From Betaproteobacteria bacterium (GTDB taxonomy: Bacteria > Pseudomonadota > Gammaproteobacteria > Burkholderiales > SG8-39): a stretch of 12,294 nt of DNA. Location of the stretch: contig SCUH01000153.1 in the NCBI GenBank assembly GCA_004298295.1, positions 1 through 12,294 on the forward strand. The letters are read 5' to 3'. The position numbers and the translations under genes were made by a program. The notes below the pieces were generated by a model that did no database searches, was not told the DNA's origin, and was given only the letters and a program-made list of their open reading frames with translations. Shown piece by piece: positions 1 to 6,489 of the stretch (the first letter of the stretch is position 1; each line of letters opens with the position of its first letter).

Positions 1-71
1 ACGCCAACCCGCGCATCGACATCACCGACAAGGTGATCAAGTCCCTGGACGCCAAGCCGCCCGCCCGATGA
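1..71 (+). CDS. skp: Skp/OmpH periplasmic chaperone, C-terminal end (partial)
   Basis: Only the last 22 codons are present, read in the frame that begins at base 3 and ends at a TGA at 69-71. The peptide contains NPRIDITDKVIKSLD, the typical C-terminal tail of betaproteobacterial Skp (OmpH family). Skp is a trimeric periplasmic holdase that carries unfolded outer-membrane proteins to the BAM complex. The stop codon is one base before the lpxD start, and skp-lpxD-fabZ-lpxA is the standard order downstream of bamA in proteobacteria, which supports the call. The 5' part of the gene, including its signal peptide, lies outside the window. Confidence 0.85.
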   Translation, partial: ANPRIDITDKVIKSLDAKPPAR

Positions 72-72
72 C

Positions 73-1107
73 ATGGCGTTCACGCTCGCCGAGATCGCCG
101 CGCGCTTCGGTGGCCGGGTCGTCGGCGCTCCGCAGGTCCTGATCCGGCAGGTCGGCACGCTGGAGCGTGCCGGCGACGGCCAGATCGCGTTTCTCGCCAA
201 TCCGCGCTACCGCGCGCGCCTCGCCGCGACGCGCGCCGCGGCGGTCATCGTCGGCTCCGACGCCGAGGCGCTGACCGCGCTGCCGCGCATCGTCTGCGAC
301 AACCCCTATGCGTATTTCGCGCGCGTCTCGCAACTGCTCAACCCGCCGGAAGCCGTGGTGCCGGGCGTGCAATCCGGTGCACGGGTGGCGGCGGGCGCGC
401 GCATCGATGCCAGCGCGCGCATCGACGCCGGCGCGAGCGTCGAGGCAGACGCCGCAGTGGGCCCCGGTTGCTGGATCGGGACCGGCTGCTTCGTGGGGCA
501 GGGGACCGAGCTCGGCGAGGGCTGCCGGCTGTATCCCTCGGTCGTGATCTATGCCGGCTGCCGCCTCGGCGCGCGCGTGGTACTGCATTCGGGCGTGGTG
601 ATCGGTGCCGACGGTTTCGGCATTGCGCGCGAGGACGGGCGCTGGATCAAGATCCCGCAGATCGGCCGCGTCGTCATCGGCGATGATGTCGAGATCGGCG
701 CCAATACGACCATCGACCGCGGCGCGATCGAGGACACGGTGATCGAGGAAGGGGTCAAGCTCGACAACCAGATCCAGATCGGCCACAACTGCCGCGTCGG
801 CGCGCACACCGCTATGGCCGGTTGCGTCGCCGTCGCCGGCAGCGCCGACATCGGCCGGCGCTGCACCATCGGCGCCGGCGCGATCATCCTCGGGCACCTG
901 TCGATCTGCGATGACACCGAGGTATCGGCTGACACCGTGATCTCGCGCTCCATCCGCCAGCCCGGCACCTATACCGGCATGTTCCCGTTCGACGACAACC
1001 GCTCCTGGGCGCGCAACACGGCGCTGGTGCGCCACCTCGCCGAACTGGCCGAGCGCGTCAGGCGCCTGGAACGGCAACTGCAGCAAAAGGACCCCGGACA
1101 TGGCTGA
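73..1107 (+). CDS. lpxD: UDP-3-O-(3-hydroxyacyl)glucosamine N-acyltransferase LpxD
   Basis: LpxD catalyses the third step of lipid A synthesis in the cytoplasm, adding a 3-hydroxyacyl chain from acyl-ACP to the amine of UDP-3-O-acyl-glucosamine. The protein has 344 residues, close to the family norm of about 340. Residues 1-100 form the uridine-binding domain. Residues 100-290 are hexapeptide repeats of the left-handed beta-helix type. Residues 315-338 form a charged C-terminal helix. The catalytic histidine is H238 in QIGHN, matching E. coli H239. The ATG at 73 follows the skp stop by one base, with no clear Shine-Dalgarno sequence, so translation probably depends on re-initiation. The 3' end overlaps fabZ by 8 bases. 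Confidence 0.96.
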   Translation: MAFTLAEIAARFGGRVVGAPQVLIRQVGTLERAGDGQIAFLANPRYRARLAATRAAAVIVGSDAEALTALPRIVCDNPYAYFARVSQLLNPPEAVVPGVQSGARVAAGARIDASARIDAGASVEADAAVGPGCWIGTGCFVGQGTELGEGCRLYPSVVIYAGCRLGARVVLHSGVVIGADGFGIAREDGRWIKIPQIGRVVIGDDVEIGANTTIDRGAIEDTVIEEGVKLDNQIQIGHNCRVGAHTAMAGCVAVAGSADIGRRCTIGAGAIILGHLSICDDTEVSADTVISRSIRQPGTYTGMFPFDDNRSWARNTALVRHLAELAERVRRLERQLQQKDPGHG

Positions 1108-1558
1108 CATGAACATCTACGAGGTGCTCGAGCATCTGCCGCAGCGCTTTCCGCTGCTGCTGGTCGACCGGGTGCTGGAATGCGAGCCCGGCAAGCGCAT
1201 CCTGGCGCTGAAGAACGTCTCGGCCAACGAGCCGTACTTCCCGGGGCACTTCCCGACGCGCCCGATCATGCCCGGCGTGCTGATCCTCGAGTGCATGGCG
1301 CAGGCCGCAGGCATTCTCGCCTTCCGCACGCTCGGCACGCAGGTCGAGCCGAACTCGATCTACTACTACGCCGGCATCGACAACGCGCGCTTCAAGCGCC
1401 CGGTGGTGCCCGGCGACCGCCTCGAAGTCGAGGTCGTGGTGCTGGCGCGCAAGCGCAGCGTCTGGAAATTCGGCTGCACGGCCCGCGTCGAAGGCGCCGT
1501 GGTCGCCGAAGCCGAGATCCTGTGCACCATGCGCACGGCCGGGGCCGAGGGCGCATGA
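1100..1558 (+). CDS. fabZ: 3-hydroxyacyl-ACP dehydratase FabZ
   Basis: FabZ dehydrates 3-hydroxyacyl-ACP to trans-2-enoyl-ACP in fatty-acid elongation. It competes with LpxA and LpxD for the same 3-hydroxyacyl-ACP pool, which explains its place in this operon. The 152-residue protein has the hot-dog-fold active site: H50 in YFPGHFP and E64 in GVLILECMAQ, equivalent to E. coli H54 and E68. The start at 1100 is preferred over the in-frame ATG at 1109 because AAGGA at 1087-1091 lies 8 bases before 1100. The gene overlaps the end of lpxD by 8 bases and its stop overlaps the lpxA start as ATGA at 1555-1558. Confidence 0.96.
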   Translation: MADMNIYEVLEHLPQRFPLLLVDRVLECEPGKRILALKNVSANEPYFPGHFPTRPIMPGVLILECMAQAAGILAFRTLGTQVEPNSIYYYAGIDNARFKRPVVPGDRLEVEVVVLARKRSVWKFGCTARVEGAVVAEAEILCTMRTAGAEGA

Positions 1559-2325
1559 TCCACGCCAGCGCCGTGGTGCACGCGGGCGCGCAGCTCGGCG
1601 CCGGCGTCGCCGTCGGCCCGTTCTCGATCATCGGCGAGCACGCGCTGATCGGCGAGGGCAGCGTGATCGGCCCCCACGTCGTGATCGCGGGCCATACCCG
1701 CATCGGGCGCAACAACCGCATCCACCCGTTCTGCTCGATCGGCGGCGAGCCGCAGGACAAGAAGTACGGCGGCGAACCCACCGGCGTCGAGATCGGCGAC
1801 GACAACACGATTCGCGAGTACGTCACCATCAACCGCGGCACGGCGCAGGACGCGGGCGTGACCCGGCTGGGCAGCGACAACTGGATCATGGCCTACGCGC
1901 ACCTGGCGCACGATTGCCAGGTCGGCAGCCATACCATCTTCGCCAACCTGGCGCAGCTCGCCGGCCACGTCCACATCGGCGACTGGGTGATCCTGGGCGG
2001 CGGCACGCTGGTGCACCAGTTCGTGCACGTCGGTGCGCATGCTTTCACCGGCATGAGCACCTACCTCGACCGCGACCTGCCGCCTTTCGTCAAGGCGGCG
2101 GGGCACATGGCGAAGCCCTTCGGCATCAACGGCGAAGGTTTGCGCCGGCGCGGCTTTGCCGCGGCCACCATCGCGGCGCTGAAGAAAGCCTACCGCACGG
2201 TGTACCGCGCGGGACTGTCGCAGCAGGAGATCCTGCAGGAACTCGCCCGGCAGGGCGCCGAGTGCGCCGAGGTGCGCGCCATCGCCGAGTTCATCGAGGC
2301 GTCGCCGCGCGGAATCATCCGCTAG
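1555..2325 (+). CDS. lpxA: UDP-N-acetylglucosamine acyltransferase LpxA
   Basis: LpxA starts lipid A synthesis by transferring a 3-hydroxyacyl chain from ACP to the 3-OH of UDP-GlcNAc. The 256-residue protein (E. coli 262) has N-terminal hexapeptide repeats forming a left-handed beta-helix to about residue 180, then a helical C-terminal domain that begins around PFGINGEGLRRRGF. H116 and H119 in AHLAHDC match E. coli H122 and the catalytic H125. Residue 167 is methionine where E. coli has G173, the hydrocarbon-ruler position. Methionine there is the state found in P. aeruginosa and predicts use of a shorter, C10-type chain. The ATG at 1555 shares bases with the fabZ stop, and GAGG at 1547-1550 may act as the ribosome site. 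Confidence 0.96.
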   Translation: MIHASAVVHAGAQLGAGVAVGPFSIIGEHALIGEGSVIGPHVVIAGHTRIGRNNRIHPFCSIGGEPQDKKYGGEPTGVEIGDDNTIREYVTINRGTAQDAGVTRLGSDNWIMAYAHLAHDCQVGSHTIFANLAQLAGHVHIGDWVILGGGTLVHQFVHVGAHAFTGMSTYLDRDLPPFVKAAGHMAKPFGINGEGLRRRGFAAATIAALKKAYRTVYRAGLSQQEILQELARQGAECAEVRAIAEFIEASPRGIIR

Positions 2326-3485
2326 TGCAGGATCGCCCCACCCATGTCGCGATGGTGGCCGGCGAGGCCTCCGGCGACCTGCTCGGCAGCCACCTGATGG
2401 CCGCGCTGAAGGCGCGGCGCGCGGGCCTGCGCTTTTCCGGCATCGGCGGGCCGAAGATGATCGCGCAAGGGCTGGAGAGCCTCTACCCGATCGAGCAGCT
2501 TTCGGTGCGCGGCTACGCCGAAGTGCTGGGCCAGTACCGCGCCATCACCGAGATGCGCCGCAAGCTCGCGCGGCGCCTCCTCGAGGAGCGGCCGGCGCTC
2601 TACATCGGCATCGATTCCTCCGACTTCAACCTCGAGCTCGAGCGGCAGCTGAAGGACGCCGGCATCCCGACCGTGCAGTACGTCAGTCCCTCGATCTGGG
2701 CCTGGCGCGGCTGGCGCGTGCGGCGCATCGCACGCTCGGTCACGCACGTGCTGGCGCTGTTTCCGTTCGAACCGGCGCTCTATGAAAAAGCCGGCGTGGC
2801 GGTGACCTACGTCGGACATCCGCTCGCCGATCTCATCCCGCTCGCGAGCGACAGGGCGCAGGCCCGCGCGCAGCTGCGGCTGCCGGCCGCAGCGCGCATC
2901 GTGGCGCTGCTGCCCGGCAGCCGGCGCTCCGAGCTGCAGTACATGGGCGAGATTTTCGTGCGCGCGGCGCGCCGGCTGAGCGAGCAGCTGCCGGAGGCGC
3001 ATTTCGTCTGCCCGACCGCGTCGCGCGACACGCGCGAGCAGTTCGAGGCGGTGCTGCGAAGCGAGGGCGCGGCCGACTTGCCGCTGACGCTGCTCTACGG
3101 ACATTCGCGCGAGGCCCTCGCCGCCGCCGATGTCGCGCTGGTGGCGAGCGGCACCGCGACCCTGGAAACCGCGCTCATCAAGACGCCGATGGTGATCGCC
3201 TACCGCCAGTCGCCGGTGACCTGGGCGCTGATGCGCCACATGATCTACCTGCCCTACATCGGCCTGCCGAACATCCTCGCGGGCGAAGCCTTCGTGCCCG
3301 AGTACATCCAGAACCGGGCCACGCCCGAGGCGCTCGCCGGCGCGCTCGCTGCGCTGCTGCAGGACCCCGAGGCGCAGCAGCGCCAGATCGAGCGCTTCCG
3401 TGCCATCCACGCGACGCTCAGGCAGAACACTGCGCAGAAGGCCGCCGACGCGGTACTCGGCGTGCTCGATGGCGCGCGCACCTGA
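2325..3485 (+). CDS. lpxB: Lipid-A-disaccharide synthase LpxB
   Basis: LpxB is a family 19 glycosyltransferase that joins UDP-2,3-diacylglucosamine and lipid X into the beta-1,6-linked lipid A disaccharide at the inner face of the cytoplasmic membrane. From the GTG at 2325 it has 386 residues (E. coli 382). Visible motifs are VAGEASGD at residues 11-18, GIDSSDFN at 95-102 (catalytic aspartate region), YVSPSIWAWR at 119-128, YVGHPL near 162-167 and LPGSRRSE in the C-terminal domain. The GTG shares one base with the lpxA stop (TAGTG at 2323-2327). The next in-frame ATG, at 2352, would remove the conserved N-terminal strand, so GTG is preferred. The 3' end overlaps rnhB by 17 bases. Confidence 0.95.
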   Translation: MQDRPTHVAMVAGEASGDLLGSHLMAALKARRAGLRFSGIGGPKMIAQGLESLYPIEQLSVRGYAEVLGQYRAITEMRRKLARRLLEERPALYIGIDSSDFNLELERQLKDAGIPTVQYVSPSIWAWRGWRVRRIARSVTHVLALFPFEPALYEKAGVAVTYVGHPLADLIPLASDRAQARAQLRLPAAARIVALLPGSRRSELQYMGEIFVRAARRLSEQLPEAHFVCPTASRDTREQFEAVLRSEGAADLPLTLLYGHSREALAAADVALVASGTATLETALIKTPMVIAYRQSPVTWALMRHMIYLPYIGLPNILAGEAFVPEYIQNRATPEALAGALAALLQDPEAQQRQIERFRAIHATLRQNTAQKAADAVLGVLDGART

Positions 3486-4074
3486 GGTCTGCGGCGTCGA
3501 CGAGGCCGGGCGCGGGCCGATCGCGGGCCCGGTGTACGCCGCGGCCGTGGTGCTCGACCCCGAGCGCGCGATCGCGGGACTGGCCGATTCGAAGCTCCTC
3601 AGCGCGGCGCGGCGCGAGCGGCTTGCCGAATTGATCCGCGCCCGCGCCCGAACCTGGCATGTGGCCTGGGCAAGCGTCGAGGAGATCGACGCGTTGAACA
3701 TCCTGCAGGCGAGTCTGCTCGCGATGCGCCGGGCGGTGGAAGGCCTCGCCTTCCTGCCCGACGAGGCGCTCATCGACGGCAGTCATTGCCCCGCGCTCGC
3801 CTGCCGCACCCGCGCCATGGTCGCGGGCGACCGCCTGCACGGCGCGATCTCGGCCGCGTCGATCCTGGCGAAAACCGCGCGCGACGCGGAGATGCTGCGT
3901 CTGCACGCATGCCACCCGGTCTACGCCTTCGATCGCCACAAGGGCTATCCGACGCCCGAGCACCTCGCACTTCTCGAGCGCCACGGGCCCTGCGCGATCC
4001 ACCGCCGGACGTTTGCGCCGGTGAGGCGGGTGTTGATCAGGTTGAGCGGCGGCAATACACCGATCTCAATTTGA
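3469..4074 (+). CDS. rnhB: Ribonuclease HII
   Basis: RNase HII cuts RNA in RNA-DNA hybrids and begins removal of single ribonucleotides misinserted in DNA. The 201-residue protein has all four acidic active-site residues: D11 and E12 in GVDEAGRG, D103 in LIDGS and D121 in the GDRLHGAISAASILAK block. All are offset by five from E. coli D16, E17, D108 and D126. The ATG at 3469 lies inside the end of lpxB in another frame and is the last gene of the lpx chain here. The family-typical ending RRTFAPVR is followed by about 14 further residues that run into the repeat-rich intergenic region. This tail may be a later 3' extension. Confidence 0.94.
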   Translation: MARAPEVCGVDEAGRGPIAGPVYAAAVVLDPERAIAGLADSKLLSAARRERLAELIRARARTWHVAWASVEEIDALNILQASLLAMRRAVEGLAFLPDEALIDGSHCPALACRTRAMVAGDRLHGAISAASILAKTARDAEMLRLHACHPVYAFDRHKGYPTPEHLALLERHGPCAIHRRTFAPVRRVLIRLSGGNTPISI

Positions 4075-4104
4075 CGCGTCGGTACGGGTGTTGATTTCCC
4101 CGTT

Positions 4105-4141
4105 CTCGGCTTTTCGGCATGAATCTCGCCGCAAAGCCGAG
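4105..4141. terminator. Hairpin, probable bidirectional terminator
   Basis: Two 14-base arms (4105-4118 and 4128-4141) pair at 13 of 14 positions around a 9-base loop. An outer TTCCCC/GGGGAA pairing (4096-4101 with 4146-4151) extends the structure on both sides of a small internal loop. Its place between convergent genes fits a transcription end for both strands. No classical U-tract follows directly on either strand, so it could also stabilise a 3' end, or be a repeat-element stem, without being an intrinsic terminator. Confidence 0.5.
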
Positions 4142-4156
4142 ATCTGGGGAAGATCG

Positions 4157-4210
4157 AATTCGCACTGCGCGCGATTTTTCGCACCACGGGAGAATCAAAT
4201 TCGCACTGCG
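4157..4210. repeat. Direct repeats AATTCGCACTGCG and heptamer TTCGCAC
   Basis: The 13-base sequence AATTCGCACTGCG occurs exactly at 4157-4169 and again at 4198-4210. A third partial copy sharing TTCGCAC is at 4178-4184. The heptamer thus appears at 4159, 4178 and 4200, spaced 19 and 22 bases, about two helical turns. Bases flanking the 13-mers are also similar. It may be part of a dispersed intergenic repeat family or a cluster of protein-binding sites near the 3' end of senB. Confidence 0.65.
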
Positions 4211-4216
4211 GGCGGA

Positions 4217-5170
4217 TCAACGCGTGACGCTTTTCACGGCCTGAAGCAGCATCCGCGCTTCGTTTTCCGGCGCCACCTGAGGCCGCAACGCCGCCACGTG
4301 CCGTTTCAGTTCCCGGTAGAACCCGGCATCGCCCATCACGCGCCGCATCAGCGCCGCGAGCGCGCGCCCGTTTTCCACTGCAAAGTATCCCGGGTAATCC
4401 GCGCCCAGCAGGCCAACGTTCCCCGGAATGCGCGAGGCGAACACCGGCACACCGATGCGGATCGCCTCCGAGACGACGTTCGCGCCGCCTTCCATCCGCG
4501 AGCTGATCACCATGGCGTGGCTTGCGGCGAGCCAGCGCAGGGCCCGCGCGTGCGGCAAACCGCCAAGCCACCGGTAGCGCGGCTCGGAACGCATCGCGGC
4601 ACGTGCTTCGCGCGCCAGCTGCGCGTCGAGCGATTCGCCCAGCTGCACCACTTCGAGCGGCAACCCTCGCGGCAGCAGCGCGAGCGCGGCTAACGCGCGC
4701 AAGGGGTCCTTTTCCTCGCGCAGATGGCCGATGACGCAAAAACGGAATCGCCTCTTGGGCGGTGCGTGGCGTAGCCGCGTGGCGCTCGATTGCACCACCA
4801 CCGAGGCCTTCGCCCGCAGGCGCCGCGGCAGCTCGCGCAGCGCCTCGGGTTGCAGCACGATGAAGCCGTGCGCCATCGCGAGCGAGGCCCGCGCTTCCGG
4901 CGAATGGCGGATGTCACGATAGACGTCGGTGCCGGTCAGGGCGAGCAACAACGGCCGGCCGGGATGCGCGGCGTGGAAGGCGCGCATCGAAGCGTGGCTG
5001 CGGCGTGCGTGCAGTGCCAGCATCAGATCCGTACGCGCATCGAGCCGCCATTGCTGCGCCACGGTCACCGCGTGTCCGGCAGCGCGCAACATCGCTGCCC
5101 AGCGCAGCGCGGTGTGGCGGTTGCCGCTGCGCGCGCCGGGGCGCGCGGGGGTGACGAGCGCGATTCTCAC
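4217..5170 (-). CDS. senB: SenB-type selenosugar synthase (GT-B glycosyltransferase)
   Basis: SenB in the published selenoneine pathway condenses selenophosphate with a UDP-sugar to give a 1-seleno-sugar, the selenium donor for SenA. This 317-residue protein has a GT4-like GT-B fold. An N-terminal Rossmann strand (RIALVTPA) comes first, then ALHARRS at residues 52-58 and LTGTDVYRDI at 78-87, blocks I recognise from this family. GHLREEKDP is at 148-156, and SRMEGGANVVSEA at 224-236 contains the E-x7-E donor-sugar motif (E227, E235). NVGLLGADYPGYF at 251-263 is also family-typical. The start is GTG, with an in-frame TAA 21 bases upstream leaving no earlier choice. It is divergent from senA, 32 bp away. 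No database search was made. A plain glycosyltransferase is the alternative, but the partner gene argues against it. Confidence 0.8.
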   Translation of the reverse strand: MRIALVTPARPGARSGNRHTALRWAAMLRAAGHAVTVAQQWRLDARTDLMLALHARRSHASMRAFHAAHPGRPLLLALTGTDVYRDIRHSPEARASLAMAHGFIVLQPEALRELPRRLRAKASVVVQSSATRLRHAPPKRRFRFCVIGHLREEKDPLRALAALALLPRGLPLEVVQLGESLDAQLAREARAAMRSEPRYRWLGGLPHARALRWLAASHAMVISSRMEGGANVVSEAIRIGVPVFASRIPGNVGLLGADYPGYFAVENGRALAALMRRVMGDAGFYRELKRHVAALRPQVAPENEARMLLQAVKSVTR

Positions 5171-5202
5171 GGCCGTGCCGAGCGTTTAGACTGGCGAGCG
5201 CC
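5171..5202. promoter_or_regulatory. Compact divergent senB-senA start region
   Basis: The two start codons are only 32 bp apart. The spacer is GC-rich except for GTTTAGAC near 5185-5192. This gives TAGACT as a possible -10 for senA and TCTAAA as a possible -10 on the other strand for senB. If either is used, the transcripts would be leaderless or nearly so. Otherwise each promoter lies inside the opposing gene. No clear Shine-Dalgarno sequence is visible for either gene. GCGAG at 5194-5198 is a weak candidate for senA. Confidence 0.35.
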
Positions 5203-6489
5203 ATGACACCGCAAGCGTTCGCCGCCGAACTGCAAGCCGCCCGCGCGCGCACGCTCGCGCTCACGGCCGACCTCGCCGGCGAGCGCCAGTTCGGGCCGCG
5301 CCTCGCGATCGTGAATCCGCCGCGCTGGGAGTTGGGGCACGTGGGCTGGTTCCAGGAGTACTGGTGCCTGCGGCGCACCGCGCCGGAGCGGTTCTCGAGC
5401 GCGCGCGCGGCGTCGATTCTGCCGCAGGCCGACAGTCTCTACAACTCGGCGACCGTGCCGCACGAGACGCGCTGGTCGCTGCCGCTGCCCGAGTTCGAGG
5501 CCACGCGGCGCTACTGTGCCGAAGTGCTGGCGCGTACCGTGGCGCAGCTCGGCCGCCGCTGCGACGCCGATGACGCCTATTTCGCGCACCTCGCGCTGCG
5601 GCACGAGGACATGCACGCCGAGGCGTTTCATTACACGCGGCAGACGCTGGGCTACGAGGCGCCGCCGCTCGCGGACGCCGAGCGCCCCGGCGGCGAACGC
5701 GTTAGCGGCGATGCCGAGATCCCGGGCGGCACGTTCCCGCTGGGCGCTGCGCCGGACGCGGCTTTCGTCTTCGACAACGAGAAATGGGCGCATGCGGTGA
5801 CGCTGGCGCCGTTTCGCATGGCGCGCGCCGCGGTGAGCAACGCCGAGTACGAGGCTTTCGTGGAGGAGGGCGGCTACCGGCGGCGCGAGCTCTGGAGCGA
5901 AGCCGGCTGGCGCTGGCTGGCGCAGTCCGGGCGCGAGGCGCCGCTCTATTGGAAGCGCGAGGGTCGCGACTGGCGCCTGCGCCGCTTCGATCGCTGGATC
6001 GCGCTGCCGGCCGACGAGCCTGCGGCGCACGTCAACTGGTACGAAGCCGATGCCTATTGCCGCTACGCGGGGCGTCGACTGCCCTGCGAAGCCGAATGGG
6101 AATTCGCCGCCTGCTGGGACGCGCGCGCCGGCCGCAAGCGGCGCAATCCCTGGGGCGACGAGCCGTGGACGCCGCGGCGCGCCTGCCTCGCGCAGGCTTC
6201 GCTCGCCAGCGTGCATGCGTATCCCGAGGGCGACAATCCCTGGGGCGTGCGCCAGCTGATCGGCAACGTCTGGGAATGGACCTCGAGTACGTTCCGGCCT
6301 TACTCCGGGTTCTCGCCCGATCCTTACCAGGAATATTCGGCGCCCTGGTTCGGCACGCACCAAGTGCTGCGAGGCGGTGCCTTCACCACCTCGCCGCGCA
6401 TCGCCTACGGCGGCTATCGCAATTTCTTCACGCCCGATCGCGCCGACGTGTTCGCGGGCTTGCGCACCTGCGCGATCGAGGCCGGATGA
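5203..6489 (+). CDS. senA: SenA/EgtB-type selenoneine synthase (non-haem iron enzyme)
   Basis: SenA joins the imidazole of hercynine to a selenosugar using iron and oxygen, giving a selenoxide intermediate that leads to selenoneine. EgtB does the equivalent step with gamma-glutamylcysteine or cysteine for ergothioneine. The 428-residue protein has an N-terminal DinB-like four-helix domain (about 1-150). Its predicted three-histidine iron site is H46 in WELGHVGW plus H134 and H138 in HEDMHAE. An FGE-sulfatase/formylglycine-enzyme-like domain follows (about 170-428), with CEAEWEFAA at 295-303, GNVWEWTSS at 354-362 and LRGGAF at 389-394. The ATG at 5203 is the first in-frame start. By motifs alone EgtB and SenA cannot be separated. 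The selenoneine reading rests on the adjacent senB-like gene. The stop overlaps the next gene as ATGA. Confidence 0.8.
   Translation: MTPQAFAAELQAARARTLALTADLAGERQFGPRLAIVNPPRWELGHVGWFQEYWCLRRTAPERFSSARAASILPQADSLYNSATVPHETRWSLPLPEFEATRRYCAEVLARTVAQLGRRCDADDAYFAHLALRHEDMHAEAFHYTRQTLGYEAPPLADAERPGGERVSGDAEIPGGTFPLGAAPDAAFVFDNEKWAHAVTLAPFRMARAAVSNAEYEAFVEEGGYRRRELWSEAGWRWLAQSGREAPLYWKREGRDWRLRRFDRWIALPADEPAAHVNWYEADAYCRYAGRRLPCEAEWEFAACWDARAGRKRRNPWGDEPWTPRRACLAQASLASVHAYPEGDNPWGVRQLIGNVWEWTSSTFRPYSGFSPDPYQEYSAPWFGTHQVLRGGAFTTSPRIAYGGYRNFFTPDRADVFAGLRTCAIEAG

Larger units (their letters stand above)
4075..4216. other. AT-richer intergenic region between convergent rnhB and senB
   Basis: This 142-bp stretch separates two converging genes. 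It holds a long hairpin (4093-4155) and three copies of TTCGCAC. Its composition is less GC-rich than the flanking genes. I see no open reading frame of interest and no tRNA-like fold. It probably carries the transcript ends of rnhB and senB, and it could also be a degraded dispersed intergenic repeat. Confidence 0.6.

Noticed and set aside
37..1116. 359-codon open frame antisense to lpxD
   Set aside because: Same cause: the hexapeptide repeats of lpxD create a repetitive Asp/Ala/Gly-rich antisense reading. No start signal or family motif is visible.
73..2325. Hexapeptide-encoding repeats in lpxD and lpxA as DNA tandem repeats
   Set aside because: The repetition is at protein level (left-handed beta-helix turns). 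The DNA is too diverged to be a tandem repeat, and both genes are intact.
4172..4179. T-run at 4175-4179 as the U-tract of an intrinsic terminator for rnhB
   Set aside because: It lies more than 30 bases beyond the main hairpin, and the short GC-rich stretch just before it forms only a weak stem.
5203..6489. Calling this gene EgtB (ergothioneine synthesis)
   Set aside because: Motifs allow it, but the adjacent SenB-type glycosyltransferase has no role in ergothioneine synthesis, and no egtC- or egtD-like gene is nearby. It is kept as an alternative in the feature entry.
4217..6489. senB-senA as a mobile element or genomic island
   Set aside because: No transposase, integrase, tRNA site or flanking direct repeats bracketing the pair were seen, and the GC-rich composition and codon use look like the neighbours. 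Insertion is inferred from gene order only.
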